6,936 nucleotides of DNA from contig JAHHMJ010000048.1 in the NCBI GenBank assembly GCA_018678395.1, positions 1 through 6,936 on the forward strand, given 5' to 3'. The stretch's first letter is position 1, and each line of letters opens with the position of its first letter. Shown one piece after another: positions 6,704-6,936 of the stretch. Source of the stretch: Gemmatimonadota bacterium. Lineage in GTDB: Bacteria; Gemmatimonadota; Gemmatimonadetes; Longimicrobiales; Gaopeijiaceae. The notes under the pieces were generated by a model that searched no databases, had not been told where the DNA came from, and worked only from the letters and a program-made list of their open reading frames with translations. Position numbers and translations under genes: made by a program.

Positions 6704-6936
6704 AGAACCACCTCCGTGCGCTCCTTCGCGGACCGGTAGGCAGCCTCGACGACCTCCATCAGGTGGACCTGATCCTCGGGCAACGGGGCCGACCCGATCC
6801 CCTGGACCGTCCGGATGAACTGGTCGATCTCCCTCCGATAGGCGCTCAGGTACGGTTGGGCACCCTGCGGGATCTCCTGCCGAGGCGTCACGTCCATCGG
6901 GCGTCCCCCGAGCTGCTTGAAGACCTCCAGCGGCGG
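6700..6936 (-). CDS. Gfo/Idh/MocA-type oxidoreductase, C-terminal end only
   Basis: Only the last 78 residues are in the window; the N-terminal NAD(P)-binding domain lies beyond the high-coordinate edge. The ending, with YRREIDQFIRTVQG followed by LPEDQVHLMEVVEAAYRSAKERTEV, is the typical C-terminus of Gfo/Idh/MocA sugar or inositol dehydrogenases, where a helix near the substrate domain is followed by a closing amphipathic helix and a short hydrophobic strand. The substrate cannot be told from this fragment. The frame is open to the edge; an internal ATG at 6897 is not the real start. Its TGA overlaps the CTG start of the Lnb-like gene, so the two are probably in one transcript. Confidence 0.75.
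   Translation of the reverse strand, partial: PPLEVFKQLGGRPMDVTPRQEIPQGAQPYLSAYRREIDQFIRTVQGIGSAPLPEDQVHLMEVVEAAYRSAKERTEVVL
6701..6715 (-). promoter_or_regulatory. Ribosome binding site and CTG start of the Lnb-like gene
   Basis: On the minus strand GGAGG (6715-6711), seven bases, then CTG (6703-6701). The CTG shares bases with the TGA of the upstream gene. No ATG, GTG or TTG occurs in this frame between the CTG and the ATG at 6553, nor in the roughly 25 codons upstream that were checked. The signal peptide is encoded directly after the CTG. Confidence 0.6.

Noticed and set aside
5369..6739. Plus-strand open frame of 456 codons
   Set aside because: Lies opposite the Lnb-like gene, which has clear conserved motifs, a signal peptide and membrane segments; the plus-strand product has none.

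Overview
The window is GC-rich, tightly packed bacterial chromosome. All eight recognisable genes lie on the minus strand, and no gap exceeds about 135 bases. The apolipoprotein N-acyltransferase implies a Gram-negative-type lipoprotein pathway. That enzyme together with a Lnb/DUF4105-family protein, a YlbF-family protein and an inositol-phosphate synthase fits an environmental lineage such as Gemmatimonadota or a relative. This placement is an inference from gene content and composition; no rRNA or other phylogenetic marker gene was compared.

Reading in the direction of transcription (high to low coordinates), there are three blocks. (1) 6936-3838, cell envelope: the C-terminal end of a Gfo/Idh/MocA-like oxidoreductase, a Lnb-like membrane protein (signal peptide, H...C periplasmic domain, five membrane segments) and Lnt. 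These genes overlap or nearly touch. The Lnb-like gene appears to start at a CTG codon inside a four-base CTGA overlap, seven bases after a GGAGG. (2) 3851-1066, translation: a promoter inside the 3' end of lnt (TTGATC, 17 bp, TATACT) leads through a leader of about 112 nt to rpmE (zinc-type ribosomal protein L31). Then follow prfA (release factor 1), prmC (release-factor glutamine methyltransferase, GTGA overlap with prfA) and a small YlbF-family gene. (3) 972-1: ino1, inositol-3-phosphate synthase, cut by the window edge at its C-terminus.

Functionally, rpmE-prfA-prmC is a familiar translation cluster: PrmC methylates the GGQ glutamine of the release factor encoded just upstream. The most unusual part is the Lnb-like gene directly followed by lnt. 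These are two unrelated protein families, each linked to adding the third acyl chain to lipoproteins. The Lnt keeps its Glu-Lys-Cys triad but has changed two positions (Trp to Arg, Tyr to Ile) that are important in E. coli Lnt. This suggests a division of labour, a replacement in progress or a joint system.

No tRNA, rRNA, CRISPR array, insertion sequence or phage gene is visible. Long open frames on the plus strand are antisense shadows caused by high GC.
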